DNA of 9,229 bases from Bacillota bacterium. GTDB taxonomy: Bacteria > Bacillota_A > Clostridia > Acetivibrionales > DUMB01. The DNA lies in the NCBI GenBank assembly GCA_023621975.1, contig JAMOAC010000531.1, positions 1 to 9,229 on the forward strand, read 5' to 3'. Shown in pieces: positions 1-5,981 of this stretch. The notes beneath the pieces were generated by a model. That model was not told the origin of the DNA, searched no databases, and was given only the letters and a program-made list of their open reading frames with translations. The position numbers and the translations under genes were made by a program. Every line of letters starts with the position of its first letter. The stretch's first letter is position 1.

Positions 1-744
1 GGCATAAAATACCCTCTTGCTGACTATGAACTTTTGCCTAATATGGCAATAGTAGATGCCGACATGATGATGAACCAGCCAAAAGGCCTTACCAGCGCAT
101 CAGGTATAGATGCCCTGACTCACGCACTGGAAGCATATGCATCAGTCATGGCCACTGATTACACTGACGGCCTTGCACTTAAAGCTATTAAAACCATTTT
201 CGAATATCTGCCCAGAGCCTATGAATTCGGTGCTGCTGACGTAGAGGCAAGGGAAAAAATGGCCGACGCATCAACAATAGCAGGTATGGCATTTGCCAAT
301 GCTTTCCTCGGTGTATGTCACTCAATGGCTCACAAGCTGGGAGCATTCTACCACCTGCCTCACGGTATTGCCAATGCACTTATGATCTGTGAGGTTCTGC
401 GTTTCAACGCATCCGAGACTCCAACCAAGATGGGAACATTCCCACAGTATGAATACCCCCGTACACTGAGAAGGTATGCGGAAATCGCAGAATATATCGG
501 CTTAAAAGGCAAGAACGATGAAGAAAAACTTGAAAACCTGATAAAGGCCATTGAAGAACTGAAAGAAAAAGTTGGTATAAAGAAAACAATCAGGGATTAC
601 GGTATTGACGAAAAAGAGTTTCTTGACCGCTTGGATGAAATGGTTGAACAGGCCTTTGACGACCAGTGCACAGGTACCAATCCAAGATATCCTCTTATGA
701 GCGAAATCAAGGAAATGTACCTCAGGGCATATTATGGGAAATAA
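1..744 (+). CDS. adhE: Bifunctional acetaldehyde/alcohol dehydrogenase AdhE, C-terminal part (5' end outside window)
   Basis: The frame is open from base 1, so this is the last 247 residues of a longer protein; AdhE is usually about 870-890 residues, so roughly 620 are missing to the left. The visible part is the iron-dependent alcohol dehydrogenase domain, which reduces acetaldehyde to ethanol with NADH in the cytoplasm; the aldehyde dehydrogenase half that makes acetaldehyde from acetyl-CoA should lie upstream. The four iron ligands of the family are present at fragment positions D37, H41, H107 and H121, in the contexts GIDALTHALEAY, GVCHSMAHKLG and HLPHG. The tail FDDQCTGTNPRYPLMSEIK is typical of AdhE rather than of stand-alone iron alcohol dehydrogenases. 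No frameshift or stop interrupts it. TTG at 34 and the ATG at 43 are internal codons, not starts. It ends 26 bases before the next gene. Identification is secure for the domain and strong for AdhE. Confidence 0.95.
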   Translation, partial: GIKYPLADYELLPNMAIVDADMMMNQPKGLTSASGIDALTHALEAYASVMATDYTDGLALKAIKTIFEYLPRAYEFGAADVEAREKMADASTIAGMAFANAFLGVCHSMAHKLGAFYHLPHGIANALMICEVLRFNASETPTKMGTFPQYEYPRTLRRYAEIAEYIGLKGKNDEEKLENLIKAIEELKEKVGIKKTIRDYGIDEKEFLDRLDEMVEQAFDDQCTGTNPRYPLMSEIKEMYLRAYYGK

Positions 745-755
745 CGGAATATTAT

Positions 756-763
756 AAGGAGGG
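756..763 (+). promoter_or_regulatory. Ribosome binding site fixing the kinase start
   Basis: AAGGAGGG with a 7-base spacer to ATG 771. It decides between this start and the longer in-frame reading that would begin inside adhE. Confidence 0.85.
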
Positions 764-770
764 TATCCAA

Positions 771-1520
771 ATGAAACTTGAAAATATCATTGCCGTACGC
801 CCATCCAAAGTTGTATACCGTGACGGAGATCTGGCAATAAAAGTATTCGATGAAAACTACTCAAAAGCGGACGTTTTGAACGAAGCACTGAACCAGGCGA
901 GGGTTGAAGAAACATCGCTTAATATACCCGAAATTATTGAAGTAACCAAGATCGACGGAAAGTGGGCAATAATCACCAGGTTCATTGAGGGGAAAACCCT
1001 TGAATGCCTGATGAAAGAAAATCCTGAAAAGTTTGACGAATACCTGGAGCTTTTTGTTGACATCCAGCTGGAAATGCACCGTCAAAAAGCTCCTATGCTC
1101 AACAAGCTCAAGGACAAAATGCACCGTAAAATATCTCAGTCAGGTTTAAATGCTACAATAAGGTATGAATTGCACACCCGCCTGGAGTCGATGCCCAATC
1201 ATGACAAAGTTTGCCATGGGGACTTCAATCCAAGCAACATTATAATAACTCCAGACGGAAGACCCTATATCCTTGACTGGGCCCATGCCACCCAGGGTAA
1301 TGCTTCTGCTGACGCTGCAAGGACATACCTGTTATTCCATCTTGCAAATGAAAAAGAAACGGCTGAAAAATACCTCAAATTGTTCTGTCTTAAGAGCGAT
1401 ACAGCAAAACAATACGTGCAAAAATGGATACCAATAGTGGCAGCGTCTCAATCAGTCAAGGGGAAGCCCGAGGAACGCGAACTGCTTTTAAAATGGGTTG
1501 ATGTAGTGGATTTTGAGTAA
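771..1520 (+). CDS. Phosphotransferase family protein (APH/choline kinase fold)
   Basis: A 249-residue protein of the aminoglycoside phosphotransferase-like kinase superfamily, which transfers phosphate from ATP to small hydroxylated molecules. Visible landmarks are a probable ATP-anchoring lysine in LAIKVF (K24) with a candidate partner E38 or E46, the catalytic loop CHGDFNPSN (148-156, catalytic D151 with N156), and the metal-binding ILDWAHA (D169), the equivalent of the kinase DFG. All key residues are intact, so it is probably an active kinase, but its substrate cannot be read from sequence; antibiotic resistance should not be assumed, since many of these enzymes phosphorylate sugars, amino alcohols or other metabolites. 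The start at 771 is chosen because AAGGAGGG (756-763) lies 7 bases upstream; the same frame runs back to 666 but that would overlap adhE. The 26-base gap suggests cotranscription with adhE. Confidence 0.88.
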   Translation: MKLENIIAVRPSKVVYRDGDLAIKVFDENYSKADVLNEALNQARVEETSLNIPEIIEVTKIDGKWAIITRFIEGKTLECLMKENPEKFDEYLELFVDIQLEMHRQKAPMLNKLKDKMHRKISQSGLNATIRYELHTRLESMPNHDKVCHGDFNPSNIIITPDGRPYILDWAHATQGNASADAARTYLLFHLANEKETAEKYLKLFCLKSDTAKQYVQKWIPIVAASQSVKGKPEERELLLKWVDVVDFE

Positions 1521-1678
1521 TATTATTATTGCAAATAATTCAATAATGAATAAATACATTGTATAAATAAAATTATTAATGATATACAACTTTGAAATTT
1601 ACAAATTCGAATATTGGGTAAAAAATACGGCACTTGATTCATAAAATGGGTTTAGTTAAATCCTAATAAAATAGCATA
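1521..1678. other. AT-rich intergenic stretch without a gene
   Basis: This is the first half of the 305-base gap between the kinase and the convergent GIY-YIG-family gene. No convincing ORF is present on either strand. Directly after the kinase stop there is an AT-only style hairpin, TTATTATTG (1523-1531) against CAATAATGA (1541-1549, with one T-G pair), loop 9 bases. It lacks a following T-run, so it is not a convincing terminator. The rest of the gap is occupied by the terminator at 1679 and the degenerate repeats at 1730. Confidence 0.6.
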
Positions 1679-1722
1679 GGGACTGGCTTAAAGGCATGAT
1701 ACCTTTTAGTCAGTCCCCTTTT
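1679..1722 (+). terminator. Rho-independent terminator of the adhE-kinase unit, possibly bidirectional
   Basis: A 16-base stem, GGGACTGGCTTAAAGG (1679-1694) with CCTTTTAGTCAGTCCC (1702-1717), has one G-T pair and one T-T mismatch, a 7-base loop, and is followed by TTTT at 1719-1722. On the - strand the same stem is followed by TATGCTATTTTATT, so it may also end transcription from the convergent gene whose stop is at 1826. Confidence 0.85.
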
Positions 1723-1729
1723 CATCTTT

Positions 1730-1787
1730 TGTCCGGTTTATTTGAATCTGCCTGGTTTATTTATTTAATCTGTCTGGTTTAATTGCA
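1730..1787. repeat. Three degenerate copies of a ~20-base repeat
   Basis: Three imperfect head-to-tail copies begin at 1730 (TGTCCGGTTTATTTGAATC), 1749 (TGCCTGGTTTATTTATTTAATC) and 1771 (TGTCTGGTTTAATTGCA). The core is TGYCYGGTTTAWTT. The copies are non-coding and sit between the terminator and the 3' end of the convergent gene. No function is evident. Confidence 0.55.
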
Positions 1788-1825
1788 TAATTTTCATATT
1801 TTATTAAGCTAATATTTATATCTTT

Positions 1826-2182
1826 CTACCTGGGCGGTCGGTTGTATCCCCTTTCCCCATAAGGCTGCAGCTTTTCCAGCCATTTCTTTTCCATCTGCTT
1901 GAGCTCCCAGCGGGTATCGGTATCTTCCTTGACTTCTTTCTCTTCAAGCACTTCATAAGTAAAAGCTTCCTCACCCAGCTCGTTCCAATCCTTTTGCAGC
2001 TGGGAGTTAACAAACATTCCCATGTCTAATTGGCTGCGGATTGTCAGCCATTTATTCTTCAGGTTCGGGTAAGCTGATATAAAAATTTTACCGTTGGCAG
2101 TGTTTGTTATTTTTACTACGCCCATATAGGTCTTAATCTGCCTATACTGTTCCCTCAATTCTTTACGTCTCTGTTTATCCAT
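1826..2182 (-). CDS. Small GIY-YIG nuclease family-like protein, degenerate motif
   Basis: A 118-residue, charged, cytosolic protein with no signal or membrane segment. From memory of the family, its layout resembles small Firmicutes proteins annotated as GIY-YIG nuclease family: a basic N-terminal helix (1-17), MGVVKI (20-25) where GIY would be, KIFISAYPNLKNKW (32-45) where YIG would be, and a conserved-looking LQKDWNELGEEAFTYEVLEE (62-81). The tyrosines of both signature motifs are replaced (V23 and F34), so nuclease activity is doubtful, and a binding role is possible. A C-terminal charged helix (about 85-105) follows. The start is supported by AAAGGGGA 4 bases before ATG 2182. It is isolated: the kinase converges on it and the acyl-CoA ligase upstream has its own apparent terminator. 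Fold assignment is moderate; function is unknown. Confidence 0.72.
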   Translation of the reverse strand: MDKQRRKELREQYRQIKTYMGVVKITNTANGKIFISAYPNLKNKWLTIRSQLDMGMFVNSQLQKDWNELGEEAFTYEVLEEKEVKEDTDTRWELKQMEKKWLEKLQPYGERGYNRPPR

Positions 2183-2204
2183 ATTTTCCCCTTTCCATCC
2201 ATAA

Positions 2205-2230
2205 AATCTGGCATGCGCTTTAATCTGGCA
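2205..2230. repeat. Short direct repeat AATCTGGCA
   Basis: AATCTGGCA occurs at 2205-2213 and again at 2222-2230, 17 bases apart, in the leader of the GIY-YIG-like gene. The copies are short enough to be chance, but they resemble the CTGGTTTAAT core of the repeats on the other side of the gene. Confidence 0.35.
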
Positions 2231-2256
2231 CGTGTTTTTTTACAATTCTCTTCTAT

Positions 2257-2265
2257 ATTATCACA
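2257..2265 (-). promoter_or_regulatory. Candidate extended -10 promoter for the GIY-YIG-like gene
   Basis: On the - strand TGTGATAAT (TG-N-GATAAT) lies about 75 bases upstream of ATG 2182. No good -35 hexamer is seen at 17 bases, so this is only a plausible extended -10 element. Confidence 0.3.
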
Positions 2266-2352
2266 CTTTTTTTGAACATTAGATGCCATTTTATTGAATA
2301 TTAGCTGCATTATATTACTTAAAACACAAAAACTATTGACTGATAATATAAA

Positions 2353-2404
2353 AGCTCCTTGTTAACATCAGCAGTAGTAGTAAACATTGAACTAACAAGG
2401 AGCT
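2353..2404 (-). terminator. Hairpin after the acyl-CoA ligase gene, probable terminator with a long loop
   Basis: A perfect 12-base inverted repeat, AGCTCCTTGTTA (2353-2364) and TAACAAGGAGCT (2393-2404), encloses a 28-base loop. Read on the - strand the stem ends in GGAGCT and runs directly into TTTATATTATC, giving a run of four T with the last stem base, about 70 bases after the ligase stop codon. That makes it a likely intrinsic terminator for the ligase transcript. The loop is longer than usual. On the + strand no T-run follows. Confidence 0.6.
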
Positions 2405-2418
2405 AATAGCTTCAACTG

Positions 2419-2463
2419 CTTGTACTATAAAAATTCAATTTCTTGTACTATTAAAATTCATTG
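2419..2463. repeat. Two near-identical 19-base direct repeats
   Basis: CTTGTACTATAAAAATTCA (2419-2437) and CTTGTACTATTAAAATTCA (2442-2460) differ at one base and have a 23-base period. They lie between the ligase stop codon and its terminator hairpin, so they would be in the 3' untranslated region. Only two copies exist, so this is not a CRISPR array. Confidence 0.6.
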
Positions 2464-2474
2464 ACGATAAAACA

Positions 2475-4115
2475 TTAAACTTTTACTTCTGTTTGTACCG
2501 CTACCAGGCTTGCCGCACCGTATTTTTCCCTCAAACGAGGCTTTTCAATCTTGCCGGTAGGATTGCGCGGCACCTTGTCAAATATTATTTTTCTCGGACG
2601 TTTATAGCGCGGCAATTCAATGCAGAATTTCCTTATATCCTCTTCCGTGCATGTATAACCCGGTTTTAGCTCAATAATTGCTGCAGCTATTTCTCCCAGT
2701 CGCTTGTCAGGCAACCCTATTACTGCTGCATCCTTGATTGCCTCATGGGAACGGAGGAAATCTTCAATCTGCACAGGATAAATATTTTCTCCCCCGCTTA
2801 TAATCACATCTTTCTTCCTGTCTACCAGATATATAAACCCGTCCTCATCCATTCTTGCCATATCCCCGGTAAGAAGCCAGCCGTCCTTAAGCACTGCTGC
2901 AGTCGCTTCAGGGTCTTTGTAATAGCATTTCATAACGCCCGGTCCCTTGACTGCCAGCTCTCCTATCTCTCCCCGAGGAACAGGCTGACCGTTTTCATCA
3001 ACAATCTTGGCCTCCCAGTTATAACCCGGCTTCCCTATAGCACCTACCTTGTGAATGTTCTCAACGCCCAAATGAACACATCCAGGGCCTGTAGATTCGC
3101 TCAGGCCGTAGTTTGTATCATACTGGTGGTTGGGAAAATACTTCTTCCACCTGTGAATTAAACTTGGCGGAACAGGCTGTGCCCCGATATGCATCAGTCT
3201 CCACCGGGAAAGGTCGTAATCTTCCAGTTTCACGTCTCCTCTTTCAATTGCGTCCAAAATATCCTGCGCCCACGGAACAAGAAGCCATACTATGGTAATC
3301 TTTTCTTCGGAAATCGTCCTAAGTATCCATTCCGGCTCAATTCCGCGCAGCAATACAGCTTTGCTTCCGCTGATCAAGCTGCCAAACCAGTGCATCTTTG
3401 CACCGGTATGATAAAGAGGAGGTATGCATAAAAAGTTATCTTCCCGCGTCTGCCCGTGATGCATGAGTTCGGTGTAACATGCCGAAACAAGGCTCCTGTG
3501 CGCATGCAAAATTGCTTTTGGGAATCCGGTCGTCCCTGAAGAGAAGTATATTGCGGCATCATCATCGTCAGTAATCTCAACGTGCGGGTCTTCAGAACTG
3601 CAGTTAGCCGTAAGGCGATCGTAACTTTCAGCAAAACTCGGCCTGCCTTCTCCTGCATATAACAGAATCTTCACTTTGGGAATATGGTCATATATTGCTT
3701 CAATCCTGCCTATAAATTCAGGGCCAAAAATCAAAACGCTGGCATCGGACAAATCCAGGCAGTATCTTATTTCTTCAGCCGTGTAGCGGAAATTCAACGG
3801 TACTGCAACAGCTCCAGCCTTTAATATTCCAAAATAAATCGGCAGCCATTCCAGGCAGTTCATCAATAGAATTGCCACTTTATCGCCCTTTTTTACTCCT
3901 CTTTTAATCAGCAAATTGGCAAGCCGGTTGGCTTTTTCATCAAAGACGCGCCATGTCATCTCCCGCCGGTATTCACCTGCGGGGTTGTTTTCAATAAGTT
4001 CATACTCACGCCATATTACGTTGTGCTCTTTCTGGAGATCCAGGTTAATTTCGGTAAGACATATTTCATTGCCATACAATTTGGCATTACGCGATAAAAA
4101 TTCAGTGATAGGCAT
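2475..4115 (-). CDS. AMP-forming acyl-CoA synthetase (fatty acid/carboxylate-CoA ligase)
   Basis: A 546-residue member of the ANL adenylate-forming superfamily, normal length for a fatty-acyl-CoA ligase. It activates a carboxylic acid with ATP to an acyl-AMP and then to acyl-CoA. Landmarks in order: the phosphate loop FSSGTTGFPK (191-200), YGLSESTG (336-343), the ATP-ribose TGD (416-418), the hinge and core DRKKDVIISGGENIYP (432-447) and the adenylation lysine in NPTGKIEK (K522). All are intact, so activity is expected. The chain length or acid is not readable; medium/long-chain or aromatic acids are possible. No membrane segment is seen. ATG 4115 is preceded by GGGAGGAAGG at a short spacing, a strong ribosome binding site. 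It follows the Fnr-like regulator on the same strand but has its own promoter in the gap, and ends before the 2353-2404 hairpin. No beta-oxidation gene is adjacent. Confidence 0.93.
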   Translation of the reverse strand: MPITEFLSRNAKLYGNEICLTEINLDLQKEHNVIWREYELIENNPAGEYRREMTWRVFDEKANRLANLLIKRGVKKGDKVAILLMNCLEWLPIYFGILKAGAVAVPLNFRYTAEEIRYCLDLSDASVLIFGPEFIGRIEAIYDHIPKVKILLYAGEGRPSFAESYDRLTANCSSEDPHVEITDDDDAAIYFSSGTTGFPKAILHAHRSLVSACYTELMHHGQTREDNFLCIPPLYHTGAKMHWFGSLISGSKAVLLRGIEPEWILRTISEEKITIVWLLVPWAQDILDAIERGDVKLEDYDLSRWRLMHIGAQPVPPSLIHRWKKYFPNHQYDTNYGLSESTGPGCVHLGVENIHKVGAIGKPGYNWEAKIVDENGQPVPRGEIGELAVKGPGVMKCYYKDPEATAAVLKDGWLLTGDMARMDEDGFIYLVDRKKDVIISGGENIYPVQIEDFLRSHEAIKDAAVIGLPDKRLGEIAAAIIELKPGYTCTEEDIRKFCIELPRYKRPRKIIFDKVPRNPTGKIEKPRLREKYGAASLVAVQTEVKV

Positions 4116-4173
4116 TTTCCCTTCCTCCCATTCTACCGTACAACGGAGACATTGTATTTTTTATATGTTCTTA

Positions 4174-4196
4174 ACTTGCCGTCCTGCATTGCAAGT
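4174..4196 (-). promoter_or_regulatory. Inverted repeat in the ligase leader
   Basis: ACTTGC (4174-4179) and GCAAGT (4191-4196) form a 6-base dyad with an 11-base centre, just downstream of the predicted transcription start. It could be an operator or a small leader hairpin. A second weaker dyad, TACAA (4139-4143) with TTGTA (4152-4156), is nearer the ribosome binding site. Confidence 0.35.
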
Positions 4197-4228
4197 AATG
4201 TATACATAAAATAATAGCATTGAGATAC

Positions 4229-4257
4229 ATTATAAAACAATGCTTAAAGTTAATCAA
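4229..4257 (-). promoter_or_regulatory. Sigma-A-type promoter of the acyl-CoA ligase gene
   Basis: Read on the - strand: TTGATT (4257-4252), a spacer of exactly 17 bases, then TATAAT (4234-4229). This is a near-consensus vegetative promoter. Transcription would begin near 4222 and give a leader of roughly 105 bases before ATG 4115. Confidence 0.72.
4244..4257 (-). promoter_or_regulatory. Possible Fnr-type site overlapping the ligase -35
   Basis: On the - strand TTGAT-TAAC-TTTAA has one perfect FNR half site and a second half matching ATCAA at 3 of 5 bases. It covers the -35 hexamer, a position expected to repress if bound. The gene for an Fnr-like protein ends 9 bases away. This is inference from the match and the neighbour only. 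Confidence 0.35.
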
Positions 4258-4265
4258 TATATTTG

Positions 4266-4958
4266 CTATATTAAATCATTACTGATTTTCTCAAGACCAT
4301 CTCTGTCCAGAATGATAATTTTTCTGCGGCCTTTTAGTTCGATAAGCCCATTATCTTGAAATGACTTGAGTTTCCTGCTCAACGTTTCCTGGGTCATCCC
4401 TATTTGAGAAGCGAAGTCCCCTTTGGTCATATTCAGCTGTATCTCTTCTTTTCCCCCAGACATGGTTAAAAGCGCTTCTGCCAAACGCTGTTCCACCGTA
4501 CTCAAATTTATTTTTTCTATAAGGTTTTCCGCCCTTTCCAGCCTCCTGCTCAACTCTTCCATTATCTTGAAGGAAATTGAAGGATACTTTTTCATAAGCT
4601 CTTTCAGCTTTGTCCCTTCAATTACACACATCGTGGAAGTTTCCAGTGCCTCCGCATTGTCTGTCATGGGTAAGGAACTGAACAAAGATAATTCTCCCAT
4701 GAACTCACCGGGTCCGAGCACCCGGATCACCTGCTCCTTGCCGCTGGCGCTAAGCCTTGAAATTTTCACCCTGCCGGTATATATTACATAGAGCTTTTCC
4801 CCTCTGTCACCTGCCGTATAAATCATGTCGCCTTTTTCAAAAGTACGAGCGGTCGTTATTGCTGCAATTTCCTTCTTTTCTTCACAGTTCAGGCTGCTGA
4901 ATATCGGTACAATATCTATACAGCTTGAATAGCCCTTCCTATGGCAGCTGCAATTCAT
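4266..4958 (-). CDS. Crp/Fnr family transcription regulator with N-terminal cysteine cluster
   Basis: A 230-residue cytosolic regulator. Residues about 15-125 form the cyclic-nucleotide-binding-like beta roll (AGDRGEKLYVIYTGRVKI, GPGEFMGELSLF), about 128-150 the dimer helix, and 179-200 the helix-turn-helix GDFASQIGMTQETLSRKLKSF. The recognition helix carries E191, S194 and R195 (ETLSR), the pattern by which FNR reads TTGAT half sites. Cysteines at 3, 5 and 13, plus C111 in ALETSTMCVIE, line up with the FNR layout, where three N-terminal cysteines and one in ALETSMVCEIP hold an iron-sulfur cluster; C25 is extra. A redox- or oxygen-sensing role is therefore inferred. The start at 4958 is preferred over the in-frame ATG at 4973, because AGGGGG (4970-4965) lies 6 bases before it whereas 4973 has no spaced site. 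Probably transcribed from the 5030 region. Confidence 0.9.
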   Translation of the reverse strand: MNCSCHRKGYSSCIDIVPIFSSLNCEEKKEIAAITTARTFEKGDMIYTAGDRGEKLYVIYTGRVKISRLSASGKEQVIRVLGPGEFMGELSLFSSLPMTDNAEALETSTMCVIEGTKLKELMKKYPSISFKIMEELSRRLERAENLIEKINLSTVEQRLAEALLTMSGGKEEIQLNMTKGDFASQIGMTQETLSRKLKSFQDNGLIELKGRRKIIILDRDGLEKISNDLI

Positions 4959-5029
4959 CCAGATCCCCCTCATCCTGTAAAGCTTGTCTGCTTATGTCTA
5001 TCTCTCTTTATTTGTTTCATTCATTTTGG

Positions 5030-5038
5030 TTTATAACA
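5030..5038 (-). promoter_or_regulatory. Candidate extended -10 promoter for the Crp/Fnr-type gene
   Basis: On the - strand TGTTATAAA (TG-N-TATAAA) lies about 70 bases upstream of ATG 4958; a TATACT (5047-5042) is also near. No clear -35 hexamer or TTGAT-type autoregulatory site is visible, so the call is weak. Confidence 0.3.
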
Positions 5039-5105
5039 ACAGTATACACTATGCCGGGCAGAATAGCTCGCTTTATTGCAGGCAAAAAATAAAACCGTGC
5101 TTTCT

Positions 5106-5831
5106 TCATATCTCCTGCCCGAAAATGGCCACATTCTGATCTGCCAATACAAACTTATCATCCGACCACTTCAGGGTATTCTGAATATAACCTAAAGTAT
5201 CAGCATTGTACCTGCCGGCTATTTTTTGATAAGCCAGTAATTCATATACCTTGTTTGAATCAAAATCCACCGGGTACAGTATGCTTAATGAATTGACAAA
5301 TCCGCTGACAGGCTTTTTCAACTTGCGTTCGCTGTTATATATCTCATTCAGGTATTCCTTTTCTCTGTATGAAATATCCAATATGTATTTTACATTGTTT
5401 TCCCTGCTTATAACCTCAACCTTGTAATTGTTTTTATAAGTAACATCATACTTATACTGCTCATTATATGCTTCAAAATCAAAAAGCAGCCTTGGTACAT
5501 TGTTAATGAAGGAAAAAGCATAGTGTATCATTGTTCCGCCGCTTCCGCCAGTGATTATGCTGATTAAAATATCATCAATGCCGTCTCCTGTAAAGTCTCC
5601 CAGAAAAAGTGCAGGATTGTACCCTGAATTTTCCTTAAGAGGTATGCTGACAGACATGCCTGACATGACATTCTGTATTACAAGGGTGATATTTGTGACA
5701 TACGAACCATCTGATTCCTTTGTTCCGGTTAAAAACACGTTTTCAGGTACCCTGTCGCCGTTTACATCGCCCCTGGCATGGGCAAAAATATTGGAATGCT
5801 TCAGGTTTGAATGAAAATCGTAGTTATACAT
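5106..5831 (-). CDS. FG-GAP/VCBS-like repeat protein of unknown function
   Basis: A 241-residue protein without signal peptide or membrane segment. It contains three calcium-loop-like repeats of FG-GAP/VCBS type: GDVNGDRVPENVFL (21-34), GDFTGDGIDDILIS (78-91) and PVDFDSNKVYELLA (187-200). These loops normally sit between blades of a beta propeller and bind calcium through their aspartates. Between them is a beta-rich, tyrosine-rich stretch (about 103-165, EQYKYDVTYKNNYKVEVIS). The C-terminus has KIAGRYNADTLGYIQNTLKW. I recall similar proteins in spore-forming Firmicutes, with the same three motifs and no assigned role, but cannot verify this here. FG-GAP proteins are usually secreted, so the absence of an export signal is unusual. 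ATG 5831 has GGGGGG (5848-5843) 11 bases upstream, somewhat long. It is separated by 150 bases from the membrane protein gene upstream. A spore-related role would be guesswork. Confidence 0.8.
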   Translation of the reverse strand: MYNYDFHSNLKHSNIFAHARGDVNGDRVPENVFLTGTKESDGSYVTNITLVIQNVMSGMSVSIPLKENSGYNPALFLGDFTGDGIDDILISIITGGSGGTMIHYAFSFINNVPRLLFDFEAYNEQYKYDVTYKNNYKVEVISRENNVKYILDISYREKEYLNEIYNSERKLKKPVSGFVNSLSILYPVDFDSNKVYELLAYQKIAGRYNADTLGYIQNTLKWSDDKFVLADQNVAIFGQEI

Positions 5832-5894
5832 AATAGAAAATTCCCCCCATTATTATCCGCCTCCCGGCAGTCATTCTTTTAAAACGAACGGCAT

Positions 5895-5900
5895 ATTATA
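5895..5900 (-). promoter_or_regulatory. Candidate -10 element for the FG-GAP-like gene
   Basis: TATAAT on the - strand, preceded directly by TTG, about 64 bases before ATG 5831. No recognisable -35 hexamer stands 16-18 bases upstream, so an activator or alternative sigma factor would be needed if it is real. Confidence 0.3.
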
Positions 5901-5981
5901 CAATTTATTCTATGAGGGAGAGGCTGTATTTGTTAATGTTTTAGATTTTTTATGAGGGGCGGGACATGAACCTGAACAAAA

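Noticed and set aside
34..744. adhE fragment read as a complete short gene starting with TTG at 34
   Set aside because: The frame is open to base 1 and the upstream residues (GIKYPLADYELL) continue the AdhE homology, so the gene is cut by the window edge.
666..770. Longer N-terminus for the kinase starting at 666
   Set aside because: It would overlap adhE by 79 bases, has no ribosome binding site, and ATG 771 has an excellent one.
2419..2463. Possible CRISPR or mobile-element remnant from direct repeats
   Set aside because: Only two copies with a 4-base gap, no spacers, no cas or transposase genes, and no target duplication.
4959..4973. Start of the Crp/Fnr regulator at ATG 4973
   Set aside because: No properly spaced ribosome binding site precedes it; AGGGGG sits between the two ATGs at the right distance for 4958.
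5892..5900. CATATTATA on the + strand resembling a sigma-K -10 element
   Set aside because: No + strand gene follows and no -35 element is seen; the same bases read as TATAAT on the - strand.
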